The notes under the pieces are model-generated. The model made no database searches and had not been told where the DNA came from. It saw nothing but the letters and a program-made list of their open reading frames with translations. 64,000 nucleotides of DNA from Flavobacteriales bacterium. GTDB taxonomy: Bacteria > Bacteroidota > Bacteroidia > Flavobacteriales_F > PHOS-HE28. The DNA is taken from the NCBI GenBank assembly GCA_019638115.1, contig JAHBUK010000003.1:62001-126000 (forward strand), written 5' to 3'. A program made the position numbers and the translations under genes. This document shows positions 8,091 to 16,704 of the stretch, one piece after another (position 1 is the stretch's first letter; each line of letters opens with the position of its first letter).

Positions 8091-8303
8091 GAGTGGCGAG
8101 TATCGAGTATCGAGTATCGAGTGGCGAGTATCGAGTGGCGAGTGATGAGTGGCGAGTGATGAGTGGCGAGTAAGAGAGTGTCGAGTGGGCGAGTGGCGAG
8201 TGATGAGTGGCGAGTAAGAGAGTGTCGAGTGGGCGAGTGGCGAGTGATGAGTGGCGAGTAAGAGAGTAGTGTGAGTGGGCATTTACTCGCCTACTCGCCA
8301 CTC
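8091..8303. repeat. GAGTGGC-type heptamer array (right of four-helix-bundle gene)
   Basis: The same GAGTGGC/GAGTGAT/GAGTATC units as at 7337-7617 continue here, now with a higher-order period of about 44 bp (GCGAGTAAGAGAGTGTCGAG opens each copy, nearly three copies). The last bases flip orientation (ACTCGCCTACTCGCCACTC) and run up to the rpoN stop codon at 8304. No gene is credible within it. Confidence 0.9.
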
Positions 8304-9773
8304 TTACAGCTCTTTCCTTAGGCGTGCCACCGGCAGGTTCAATTGCTCGCGGTACTTGGCCACGGTGCGGCGTGCGATGTTGTAGCCCTTGCTTTTCAGG
8401 AGCGCGGTGAGCTCATCGTCGGTGAGGGGCTTGCGCTTGTCCTCCGCGTCGATCGCGTCGTTCAGGATCTTCTTCACCTCGCGGGTGCTCACCTCTTCGC
8501 CGCTCTCGGTGCTGAGGCTTTCGCTGAAGAAGAACTTGAGCAGGTAGGTGCCGTGGTTGGTCTGCACGTACTTGCTGTTGGCCACGCGGCTGATGGTGCT
8601 GATGTCCAGGCCCACGCGCTCGGCGATGTCCTTCAGGATCATCGGTTTCATCTTGGTCTCATCGCCGCTCAGGAAGAACTCGCGTTGGTGTTCCATGATG
8701 GCCTCCATCGTCACCAGCAGGGTGTTCTGCCGTTGTTTGATGGCATCGATGAACCACTTGGCGCTGTCCAGCTTCTGCTTGATGAACTGCAGGGCCTCGC
8801 GCTGCTCCTTGTCCTTCTTGTTGCGCTGGTACTCCTTGATCATGTCGCGGTATTGGCGGCTGATCCGGAGCTCTGGCGCGTTGCGGCCGTTGATGGAGAG
8901 TTCCAACTGCCCGTCTATGGAGAGCACCATGAAATCGGGGATGATCTCCTGCACGGGTTTGGACGTATCGCGTGCGGTGTTGCCGGGCTTGGGGTTCAGG
9001 CGCACGATGAGCTCTATGGCGCCCTTCAAGGCCTCCTCATCGATCTCCAGGCGGTCCATGATGCGCTCGTAGTGCTTCTTGCTGAAAGCCTCGAAGTACT
9101 TGTCGAGGATCTCCTCGGCTATGCGCTGTTCCAGGCTGTGCTGCATGTTGCGCACCTGGATCAGCAGGCACTCGCGCAGGTCGCGCGCACCAACGCCGGC
9201 GGGGTCCAGGCTTTGCACTTCGGCCAGCGCCTTCTCCAGCTCGGCACGCTCGCACATCACGTTCTGCGTAAAGGCGAGGTCGTTCACGATCGCATCCAGA
9301 TCGCGGCGCAGGTAACCATCCTCATCGAGGTTGCCGATCAGGTGCTCGGCCAGCAGGGTGGTGCGCTCATCGCAGCTGCGCAAGGACAATTGTGCACGCA
9401 TGGAATCCTGGAACGTGGTGCCGCCGGCCAGCGGTATCTCGCGCTCCTCATCATCCGGCCCGCTGTTGTTCACGCTCAGCTTGTAGTCCGGCGTGTCATC
9501 GTCCTGGAAGTAGTCGCTCAGGTCGAAATCATCGCGCTCGTTCTCTTCGTTCTCGTTGCTGTCCAGCTCGTCGCTGTCGCTCATGGCCTGCTCCTCCGAG
9601 GGCAGTTCCTCGTCCTGCTGGTCGTCGCCTTCCTCCAGGGCGGGGTTCTCTTCGATCTCCTGCTTGATGCGCTGTTCCAGCTCCACGGTGGGCACCTGCA
9701 ACAACTTCATCAGTTGGATCTGCTGGGGCGAGAGCTTCTGTTGAAGCTTGAATGAAAGACCTTGTTTGAGCAT
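8304..9773 (-). CDS. rpoN: RNA polymerase sigma-54 factor
   Basis: The ATG at 9773 gives 489 residues. Region I opens with LKQGLSFKLQQKLSPQQIQL, the activator-interacting glutamine-rich segment, followed by an acidic region II (EEGDDQQDEELPSEE...). The core-binding domain contains LDEDGYLRRDL, the helix-turn-helix DISTISRVANSKYVQT, and the C-terminal RpoN box ARRTVAKYRE that contacts the -24 element. It directs transcription from -24/-12 promoters with AAA+ activators. The open frame extends upstream of 9773, but this would overlap the divergent gene at 9873. Its stop codon abuts the heptamer array. Confidence 0.96.
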   Translation of the reverse strand: MLKQGLSFKLQQKLSPQQIQLMKLLQVPTVELEQRIKQEIEENPALEEGDDQQDEELPSEEQAMSDSDELDSNENEENERDDFDLSDYFQDDDTPDYKLSVNNSGPDDEEREIPLAGGTTFQDSMRAQLSLRSCDERTTLLAEHLIGNLDEDGYLRRDLDAIVNDLAFTQNVMCERAELEKALAEVQSLDPAGVGARDLRECLLIQVRNMQHSLEQRIAEEILDKYFEAFSKKHYERIMDRLEIDEEALKGAIELIVRLNPKPGNTARDTSKPVQEIIPDFMVLSIDGQLELSINGRNAPELRISRQYRDMIKEYQRNKKDKEQREALQFIKQKLDSAKWFIDAIKQRQNTLLVTMEAIMEHQREFFLSGDETKMKPMILKDIAERVGLDISTISRVANSKYVQTNHGTYLLKFFFSESLSTESGEEVSTREVKKILNDAIDAEDKRKPLTDDELTALLKSKGYNIARRTVAKYREQLNLPVARLRKEL

Positions 9774-9872
9774 TGCGGGGGTAAAAATACCGGTGCGCTG
9801 CCGCACGTTGGATGTTGTGTTCGCATGAAGCTGCTGTGAAGCGCTGGTGCGAACTTCGCCCCCCATTCCCCG

Positions 9873-11624
9873 ATGTGCGCCCAACAACGCCCCCGTAAAC
9901 GCCGTACCTGGCTGCGCATTCTGCTGGTGGTGACCGTGGTGTTGCTGCTGGGCGCTGCTGGTGTGGCCTACTGGGCCTGGAAGTACGGAGAGGACTGGCT
10001 GGAGCGCACCGCGCGCGAACGGATCGCAGAGGCCATCGACAAGGCCAGCGTGAACGGCTACCACTTCACCATGCAAGGGCTGGAGACCAATGCCCGCACG
10101 GGCCGCATGTCCCTTACCGGCGTGGACCTCGACTTCGCCCCCGAGCTGTTGGACAGCTTGCGCAGTGGTGCTTTCCGATACCTCTTCGCCGCCAAGGCAC
10201 GGCACATCGAACTGCGTGGCCTATCCTATTGGCGCCTCTTGTGGAAAGGGGAGTTCCGCGTGGATGCCCTGGAGTTGATGGAGCCTTCTTTAAGCTACTT
10301 GTTGGGTGGGCAGCGTGTCGGCCTGGCGGACCCCTTCACACGGTTCGAGGGCAACGCCGGGGCGCTTTCACTGCTTTTTGCGGATACCGTGGTGCTGCGC
10401 GGCGGTGTGGCCACGGTAGAGGATCTTGGTGAACGACTGCCTCGCCTGGAGATGAACGGACTTGATCTGGAAGGGCGTTCCGTGCGCATCACCATGGGCC
10501 AATTGCGCGGTGGCGTACGCCTGGTGCTGGATGGGGCCGAACTGCAACTGGACAGCCTTAGCACACAGCTGCCCGATGGTGATCGGTTCAGCATCGGCGA
10601 AGTGCGGATATCACGCAGTGCGCGGTCCGGAACAGTCCGCAACATCCAACTGCAAGCCCGAGCGGTGGATACACTGGCTGCGGACCTCGAACGCAAAGCG
10701 CTGGTGAACGTGCAGGTGGATAGCATGCTGCTCAGTGGCCTGGACCTCGATGGATTGATAACGGAGCAGGCCTTGCGCATAGAGCACATGACCCTGCATG
10801 GGGCCCAGGTGCAAGTGGAACTCGACAAGACCTGGCCCATGGGCGAGGAGCACGCGCAACCCTTGCCTCCGGCCGCATTGCTGGCGCTGCCCTTCGCGGT
10901 AAGGGTGGATACGCTTTCCGTGGTGGATGGTGGAACCCTTTACCGGGAGCGCGATGGCTCCACCAAGCGATGGGGGACCGTGCCGCTCCAAGGTGTGCAG
11001 GCGCGCTTCTTGAACGTGGCCAACGAGCACGACAAACGGTCCGTGCGCGCACCGTTGACCGCGCACTTCAGCGCAACGCTTTTCCATGATGCGGCACTGG
11101 ATGGCACATACAGCGCAGCCCTTGATGGAAGCGACCATTTCGAACTGAATGCCACGGTGACGGACCTGCCCATGCGCAACTTGAACAACACCACGCGGCC
11201 CTTGCTTCGGGTTCAAGTGCAGGGAGGTATGCTGCACGGTCTGCACTTGCGCATGGAAGGCAACGCGCGGCGCGCCAAGGGCAACATGGCGGTACACTAC
11301 AGCGATCTACGTTTTCGTGTGGAGCCCGGTACCCCGCGCGAATTGCGGCACAGCATGTTCGGCTCGGTGCTGGAGACCATGCTTACGGAAGCCTATGGCG
11401 GTGGGCTCACGGCCGACCGTGAACGCAGCTATTCCGTTGAACACGTGCCGAGTGCTTCGCTGATCACATACATCTGGCATGCGACCCGCGAAGGGCTTGC
11501 GCGCAACCTGGCCCCCGAAGCTTGGGAAAGGATGCGCGGCATGCTCCGTACCGATGGCGAACAACGACGCGAACAGCGCGAGATGCGCAGGCAGCGCAGG
11601 CAGGAGCGGCAGGAGCGGCGGTAA
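9873..11624 (+). CDS. AsmA/DUF748-like membrane-anchored protein
   Basis: This 583-residue protein has an N-terminal basic segment and one transmembrane helix (ILLVVTVVLLLGAAGVAYW). Long amphipathic beta-strand-rich stretches follow, with the AsmA-like opening VNGYHFTMQGLETNARTGRM. It ends in a very basic tail (REQREMRRQRRQERQERR). AsmA-type proteins bridge the periplasm and are linked to outer-membrane lipid homeostasis; that role is assumed from architecture only. The gene is divergent from rpoN with a 99-bp gap, and a shared promoter region is likely. Confidence 0.7.
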   Translation: MCAQQRPRKRRTWLRILLVVTVVLLLGAAGVAYWAWKYGEDWLERTARERIAEAIDKASVNGYHFTMQGLETNARTGRMSLTGVDLDFAPELLDSLRSGAFRYLFAAKARHIELRGLSYWRLLWKGEFRVDALELMEPSLSYLLGGQRVGLADPFTRFEGNAGALSLLFADTVVLRGGVATVEDLGERLPRLEMNGLDLEGRSVRITMGQLRGGVRLVLDGAELQLDSLSTQLPDGDRFSIGEVRISRSARSGTVRNIQLQARAVDTLAADLERKALVNVQVDSMLLSGLDLDGLITEQALRIEHMTLHGAQVQVELDKTWPMGEEHAQPLPPAALLALPFAVRVDTLSVVDGGTLYRERDGSTKRWGTVPLQGVQARFLNVANEHDKRSVRAPLTAHFSATLFHDAALDGTYSAALDGSDHFELNATVTDLPMRNLNNTTRPLLRVQVQGGMLHGLHLRMEGNARRAKGNMAVHYSDLRFRVEPGTPRELRHSMFGSVLETMLTEAYGGGLTADRERSYSVEHVPSASLITYIWHATREGLARNLAPEAWERMRGMLRTDGEQRREQREMRRQRRQERQERR

Positions 11625-11866
11625 GGTTCGGTGCCCTGGCCGCAAGCCGGGATCGGATGGCGCCTTGTAAAGCACAGCACGTGCTGCCGCAGACTGGTTC
11701 TCCGATCGAACGAGAAGGCCCACTGGATCGACAGGACCGAACGGCGGCTCGATCGTAGGGTCGTGTTGGAGAAGAGTGCGCATACTTGTCTTGCCGCTGC
11801 TTCATTCATGGATGCACTCGCATTTCTGATGAAGGCCAGCGTAACGCATCGAGCACCATTCGCAGT

Positions 11867-12109
11867 TGCAGCAACTCGTTCAACACCCTGCGCCTGTATC
11901 CCTATCCCGCCTCGGATCGGGTAACGCTCGCTGGCGACCGCCCGCTGGGTGCGATCACCGTGTTCGACATGAACGGCCGCATGGTGAAGCAGCTGCGCTC
12001 CAACCTGGAAAGCGTGCCACTGCCACTGGATGGGCTGGATGCCGGCGCGTACTTCGTGCGGGTGGAGCATGCGGAAAGCACGGCCACGCTGAAGTTGGTG
12101 GTACAGTGA
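11867..12109 (+). pseudogene. Orphan T9SS type A sorting domain (remnant of a secreted protein gene)
   Basis: About 80 codons read NTLRLYPYPASDRVTLAG, ITVFDMNGRMVKQL, then LDAGAYFVRVEHAESTATLKLVVQ and a TGA. This is a complete T9SS C-terminal sorting domain (YPxP motif, F/LDMNGR turn, GxYFVRV strand, final basic/hydrophobic tail) without any signal peptide or passenger. The upstream 11625-11866 has no matching open frame. A deleted or recombined secreted protein gene is the simplest reading. Confidence 0.65.
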
Positions 12110-12232
12110 GGCGCCTTCACGACCGTCCCGTTCATTTGCCCATTGCCATGCCCATGCTGAACGGATCGCACCGGACTCCGCTCCGGACATCGGACCCCGT
12201 CAATGCTTGAACCACGAACGCCTGTTCCTCAC

Positions 12233-14407
12233 ATGAAGCGCATCATCCCAATACTCTTCGCCTGCATGGCCATCAACGGCCTGTTCGCTCAAGGCCCCTC
12301 CTTCATTACCGCTTGGCAACCGGCCGGACAGCCGCCATTGAGCGAGACCGCTGCTGTCACCACCGATGCAGCGGGCAACATTTACACCGTGGGCCATTTC
12401 GTCGGCACCGGCGATTTCGACCCGGGCCCCGGCGAGGTGCTGCTCACCAGCAACTCCGCGCTCTTCAACGATGTGTTCGTGACCAAGATGGACCCCCAGG
12501 GCAACCTCCTCTGGGCGCGTCGCTTCGGAGGTTCGGGCCACGAGTTCGCCAGCGGTGTGGTGGTGGACAGCGATGGCAAGGTGATCATCTGTGGCCACTA
12601 CACGGGCATTGCCAACATGAACCCCGGTCCGGGCAACTTCAACCTCACCTTCGGCGGCAACACGGACATCTTCATCAACATCCTCGATGCCGATGGCAAC
12701 TTCGTGTTCGCGCGTGGCATCGGCGGCAACAACTTCGATGAGCCCTATTCCATGGTGATCGATGCCGACGACATGATCACCATTGGCGGCCGTTTCGGTG
12801 GCACCGTGAATTTCGGCCCCAATACCCTCACCGCCCCGGGCGCGCAGGAACTTTCGGACGGCTTCATCCTCCGCATGGACAACAGCGGCACTGTGCAATG
12901 GGCCAAACGGATCGGCAATACCGGGGACGACCATGTGGCCGACCTGACGCTGGACCCGGACGGCAACATCATTTTCACGGGCACGTTCGTGAGCTACCAG
13001 GCGGACTTCGACCCCAGCACCCAGTGGGCCACGCTTACGCCGGTGGGGCTGCGCGACGCCTTCGTGTGCAAGTGGACCAACAGCGGAGCGTTCCTGTGGG
13101 TGATCCAGATCGGCGGCCCCGAGAACGACTTCGGCCGGAGCGTGACCACCGATGCGGATGGCAACATCTACACCGGCGGCTCCTTCCGCAGCACCAGCGA
13201 CTTCAACATGGCCGGCATGGGCTACGCGCTCACTTCCGCCGGTGGCGACGATGCCTACATGGCCCGCTACGGCCCGGACGGCACCTTCCATTGGGCACGA
13301 CGGATAGGCGGCACAGGCAACGATGAAGCCCGCAGGATGGAACGATCGGCGGCAGGGCATTTGGTGACGCTCGGCAGTTTCTTCGGCGAGGTGGATATGG
13401 ATCCCGGACCGGGCACACAGCTTCGCAACGCAGGGGCCGGGGTGGGCATGTTCATGGTGGGCCTGAACAACAGCGGCAACTATGTATGGGACTACACCGT
13501 GAACGCGAGCATCGGCAACGGACTGCACAGCGCGGACAATGGAGACCTCTTCGCCGGAGGCAGGCACTCTGGTACCGTTGATTTCGATCCCGGACCGGAT
13601 GAGCTGTTGCTGTCCGCCGGCAATGGCCACCGTGCATGGGCACTGCGCATGGGGGTATGCACGCCGGTGGAAGGCCCCACCACCGAGGCCAGCGCCTGCG
13701 ACAGCTATGCGTGGCAGGGCAACAACTACACGTCAAGCGGCAGCTACCAGGTGGTGTATCCGAGCGTGAGCGGTTGCGACAGCACCCTTACGTTGCAGCT
13801 CACCATTTCACAGTCCAACGCCAGCACCACCAATACCAGTGCCTGCGACAGCTACACGTGGAACGGGAACACCTACACGGCGAGCGGAAGCTATCAAGTG
13901 GTGCTCACCAATGCCGTGGGCTGCGACAGTACGGCCACCCTGCAGCTGAACATCTCCACAGTGAATACAGCGCTTCAACAAACGGGCGCCACCCTCACCG
14001 CCGCACAGAACAACGCGGCATACCAGTGGGTGGATTGCAACAATGGTTTCGCGCCATTCTTCGGGCAGACCGGGCAGAGCTTCACGCCCGCGCAGAACGG
14101 CAACTACGCGGTGGAGATCACCTTCGGCATTTGCACGGTGATGAGTGATTGCGTTGAAGTGCTTACTACAGGGATCGGCGAATCAGAGCAGGCCGCATTC
14201 CGCGTGTACCCCAACCCAGCCGTGCACCAACTCACGCTTGAAGGCGCAGGCCCCTTGGGCGAAGTGTTCGTGTTGGACATGCAGGGACGCTTGGTACACA
14301 GCGAACGCACGGCACAGGAGCGCATCATCGTGGACGTGGCGGCGTGGGCACCCGGTGCGTATGTGCTGCGTGTGGGAAGTGTGGCGTTGCGGGTGGTGAA
14401 GGAGTGA
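12233..14407 (+). CDS. Secreted beta-propeller (SBBP/DPGPG) repeat protein with T9SS sorting domain
   Basis: The protein has 724 residues from the ATG at 12233 (MKRIIPILFACMAINGLFAQ, signal peptide). About seven repeats of roughly 50-60 residues follow the pattern 'D..GN.Y..G.F.GT.DFDPGPG...LTS.G..D.F..K.D..G..LWA..IGG', as in Bacteroidota SBBP-type beta-propellers. Two 'CDSYTWNGNTYTSSGSYQVV' type modules (about 490-590) follow, then a T9SS type A domain with FRVYPNPAVHQLTL and ends ALRVVKE. It is predicted to be an exported surface or secreted protein with unknown ligand. The adjacent gene at 14531 is a paralogue. Confidence 0.88.
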   Translation: MKRIIPILFACMAINGLFAQGPSFITAWQPAGQPPLSETAAVTTDAAGNIYTVGHFVGTGDFDPGPGEVLLTSNSALFNDVFVTKMDPQGNLLWARRFGGSGHEFASGVVVDSDGKVIICGHYTGIANMNPGPGNFNLTFGGNTDIFINILDADGNFVFARGIGGNNFDEPYSMVIDADDMITIGGRFGGTVNFGPNTLTAPGAQELSDGFILRMDNSGTVQWAKRIGNTGDDHVADLTLDPDGNIIFTGTFVSYQADFDPSTQWATLTPVGLRDAFVCKWTNSGAFLWVIQIGGPENDFGRSVTTDADGNIYTGGSFRSTSDFNMAGMGYALTSAGGDDAYMARYGPDGTFHWARRIGGTGNDEARRMERSAAGHLVTLGSFFGEVDMDPGPGTQLRNAGAGVGMFMVGLNNSGNYVWDYTVNASIGNGLHSADNGDLFAGGRHSGTVDFDPGPDELLLSAGNGHRAWALRMGVCTPVEGPTTEASACDSYAWQGNNYTSSGSYQVVYPSVSGCDSTLTLQLTISQSNASTTNTSACDSYTWNGNTYTASGSYQVVLTNAVGCDSTATLQLNISTVNTALQQTGATLTAAQNNAAYQWVDCNNGFAPFFGQTGQSFTPAQNGNYAVEITFGICTVMSDCVEVLTTGIGESEQAAFRVYPNPAVHQLTLEGAGPLGEVFVLDMQGRLVHSERTAQERIIVDVAAWAPGAYVLRVGSVALRVVKE

Positions 14408-14490
14408 TCCGACGCTCGGCCATGCTCGCTGAATGAGCGCGCTTGCTCATCCACAGCACACGCCTGCGTGATCGGCGGTGGTGGTTCCGG
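14405..14490. repeat. Intergenic direct repeat, copy 1 (with hairpin)
   Basis: The 86 bases from the stop codon onward (TGATCCGACGCTCGGCCATG ... GGTGGTGGTTCCGG) recur almost unchanged at 16598-16683 after the paralogous gene. Inside, ATGAGC (14433-14438) pairs with GCTCAT (14445-14450), a weak terminator-like hairpin without a T run. Confidence 0.8.
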
Positions 14491-14530
14491 AACGAACGAC
14501 CATCTTGCACCTGTGATCCATCGCCAAACC

Positions 14531-16600
14531 ATGACGACCACCACGCCCCATTCCTCAAGCACCGAACGCAAATTGCTGCTTGCGCTCTTCGCATGTGGAG
14601 CATTGTTCCATACCCAAGCACAGGACCTCCTATGGGCGGGGTCCATGGGCGGCACCGGTCTTGACCGGGGGCTCTCCATTGCCGTGGACGCTGCCGGGAA
14701 CACCTATACCACGGGCTTCTTCCAAGGCACGGTGGATTTCGATCCCGGCCCCGGCACTTTCGAGATGGTCTCCGCAGGTGGTTACGATGTCTTCATCACC
14801 AAATTGGATGCAGCAGGTGATCTGGTGTGGGCCAAGAAAATGGGTGGAACGGCCAATAGCGACCAGGGGTATGCCATAGCGCTCGATGCCGATGAGAACA
14901 TCTATGTGGCAGGGGTATTCGGAGGCACGGCGGATTTCGATCCCGGACCCGGGGTCTTCAATATGACCTCCACGGGGGCGGGCACCACCGATGTCTTTGT
15001 AAGCAAATTGGGCCCCGACGGTGGTTTCCTGTGGGCCAGGCAATTCGCAGGTCAGGGTTTCCTGCGCGCGCCCGACCTGGCGATAGACCCATGGGGGAAC
15101 GTGCTGGTGAACGGTCACTTCCAGGGCACGGCGGACTTCGATCCCGGGCCCGGTACGTTCAACTTGACCTCGGGCGGCGTAAACGATGCGTTCGTGGTGA
15201 AGTTGGATCCCACGGGCGGTCTGCTGTGGGCGAAACAGTTCACTGGGGAGTCCAGCGTGATCGCGGAGTCCATCACCACGGACAGCCAAGGCAACGTGTA
15301 TTCCGGCGGGCATTTCTTGAATGATACCGACTTCGACCCCGGACCTGACAATTACACCCTGACCGCCACCGTCAAATCCCGCGATATGTTCATCTGCAAG
15401 TTGGATGCTTCCGGCAATTTCGTGTGGGCCAGGCATTTCGCTTCGCCCAGCGACATGTACACAGGCAGTATCGCGTGTGATGACAGCGGCGCGCTGCTTG
15501 TCAGTGGACGCTTCACAATTTCTGCGGTCCTGGATCCGGGCATCGGGTCGTTCGTGTTGACCTCGGCAGGGATGAACGATGCCTTCGTGTGCAAAATGAG
15601 CGATGCGGGTGACATCCTCTGGGGCCGGAGCATCGGAGGTCCCGGCCAGGAACGGGCGCATGGCTTGGCGCTGGACGCCGCAGGCAATGTGTACTGCACC
15701 GGCTTCTTTTCCAATACGGCCGACTTCGATCCCGGGCCGGGCACCTTCAACCTTACATCAGCCGGGGGGACTGACGCCTTCGTGTGCAAGCTGGATGGAT
15801 CCGGCAACTTCGTGTGGGCCGTACCATTCAGTGGCCCCGAGGATGCCGAAGGGAACGCCATTGCGGTGGGGCCTTCGGGCACCATCCATTCCACCGGCAG
15901 CTTCAAAGGCACCATCGACTTCGATCCCGGACCGGGCCAACTGATGCTGGTCTCCCAGGGGCAGGACGACGTGTACATCCACAAACTGGCCCAATGCGGG
16001 GTGTCGGCGGGCACCGATGTGCAGGTGGCCTGCAACAGCTTCACCTGGATCGATGGGCTCACCTACACCAGCAGCACCGACCAGCCCACCTTCACGCTCA
16101 CCGATCAAGCGGGTTGCGACAGCACGGTGACCCTGCAACTCACCATCACCACCGTGGATGATGCCGTGACCTTGGTGGGCGCCACCCTTACCGCGGCACA
16201 GACCGATGCCGCTTACCAGTGGCTGGATTGCGACAACAGTTTCGCACCCATCACCGGTGAAACGGACCAGAGCTACTCACCGGCGCAGAACGGCAACTAC
16301 GCGGTGGCGGTAACGCTTAATGGCTGCACGGTGCAGAGCGCTTGTGTGGAGGTGCTGAACACCAGCGTGCAAGGGCTGGAACAGGGCGCTTTGCGGGTGT
16401 ATCCCAACCCAGCCGCGCACCAACTCACCCTTGATGGCGCCGGCCCATTGGGCGAAGTGTTCGTACTGGACATGCAGGGCCGCCTGGTTCACAGCGTGCG
16501 CACGGCACAGGAGCGCATCATCCTGGACGTGGAGGCGTGGGCACCCGGTGCGTATGTGCTGCGTGTGGGAAGCGTGGCGCTGCGAGTGGTGAAGGAGTGA
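14531..16600 (+). CDS. Secreted beta-propeller (SBBP/DPGPG) repeat protein with T9SS sorting domain (paralogue)
   Basis: The protein has 689 residues from the ATG at 14531. The N-terminal hydrophobic stretch LLLALFACGALFHTQA acts as a signal peptide after a 13-residue polar start. About eight SBBP repeats, each with DFDPGPGTFNLTS or a close variant, precede one SFTWIDGLTYTSS module and the sorting domain (LRVYPNPAAHQLTLDGAGPL ... ALRVVKE). The last 80 codons and the 3' flank are nearly identical in DNA to those of the gene at 12233. This points to a recent tandem duplication or gene conversion limited to the 3' end, since the propeller parts are clearly diverged. Confidence 0.88.
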   Translation: MTTTTPHSSSTERKLLLALFACGALFHTQAQDLLWAGSMGGTGLDRGLSIAVDAAGNTYTTGFFQGTVDFDPGPGTFEMVSAGGYDVFITKLDAAGDLVWAKKMGGTANSDQGYAIALDADENIYVAGVFGGTADFDPGPGVFNMTSTGAGTTDVFVSKLGPDGGFLWARQFAGQGFLRAPDLAIDPWGNVLVNGHFQGTADFDPGPGTFNLTSGGVNDAFVVKLDPTGGLLWAKQFTGESSVIAESITTDSQGNVYSGGHFLNDTDFDPGPDNYTLTATVKSRDMFICKLDASGNFVWARHFASPSDMYTGSIACDDSGALLVSGRFTISAVLDPGIGSFVLTSAGMNDAFVCKMSDAGDILWGRSIGGPGQERAHGLALDAAGNVYCTGFFSNTADFDPGPGTFNLTSAGGTDAFVCKLDGSGNFVWAVPFSGPEDAEGNAIAVGPSGTIHSTGSFKGTIDFDPGPGQLMLVSQGQDDVYIHKLAQCGVSAGTDVQVACNSFTWIDGLTYTSSTDQPTFTLTDQAGCDSTVTLQLTITTVDDAVTLVGATLTAAQTDAAYQWLDCDNSFAPITGETDQSYSPAQNGNYAVAVTLNGCTVQSACVEVLNTSVQGLEQGALRVYPNPAAHQLTLDGAGPLGEVFVLDMQGRLVHSVRTAQERIILDVEAWAPGAYVLRVGSVALRVVKE

Positions 16601-16683
16601 TCCGACGCTCGGCCATGCTCGCTGAATGAGCGCACTTGCTCATCCACAGCATACGCCTACGTGATCGGCGGTGGTGGTTCCGG
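16598..16683. repeat. Intergenic direct repeat, copy 2
   Basis: This is a near-identical copy of 14405-14490, again starting at the stop codon of a DPGPG-repeat gene. The same ATGAGC/GCTCAT hairpin is kept with one base changed in its loop. Confidence 0.8.
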
Positions 16684-16704
16684 TCGAAGGTCCATCTTCG
16701 CAGC

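Noticed and set aside
8049-8301. Small frames inside the heptamer arrays
   Set aside because: The 7-bp repeats give periodic peptides (HSPLATRHS type) in every frame; there is no sign of selection.
8343-9755. Long plus-strand frame opposite rpoN
   Set aside because: It is the antisense shadow of a clear sigma-54 gene in G+C-rich DNA and has no family features.
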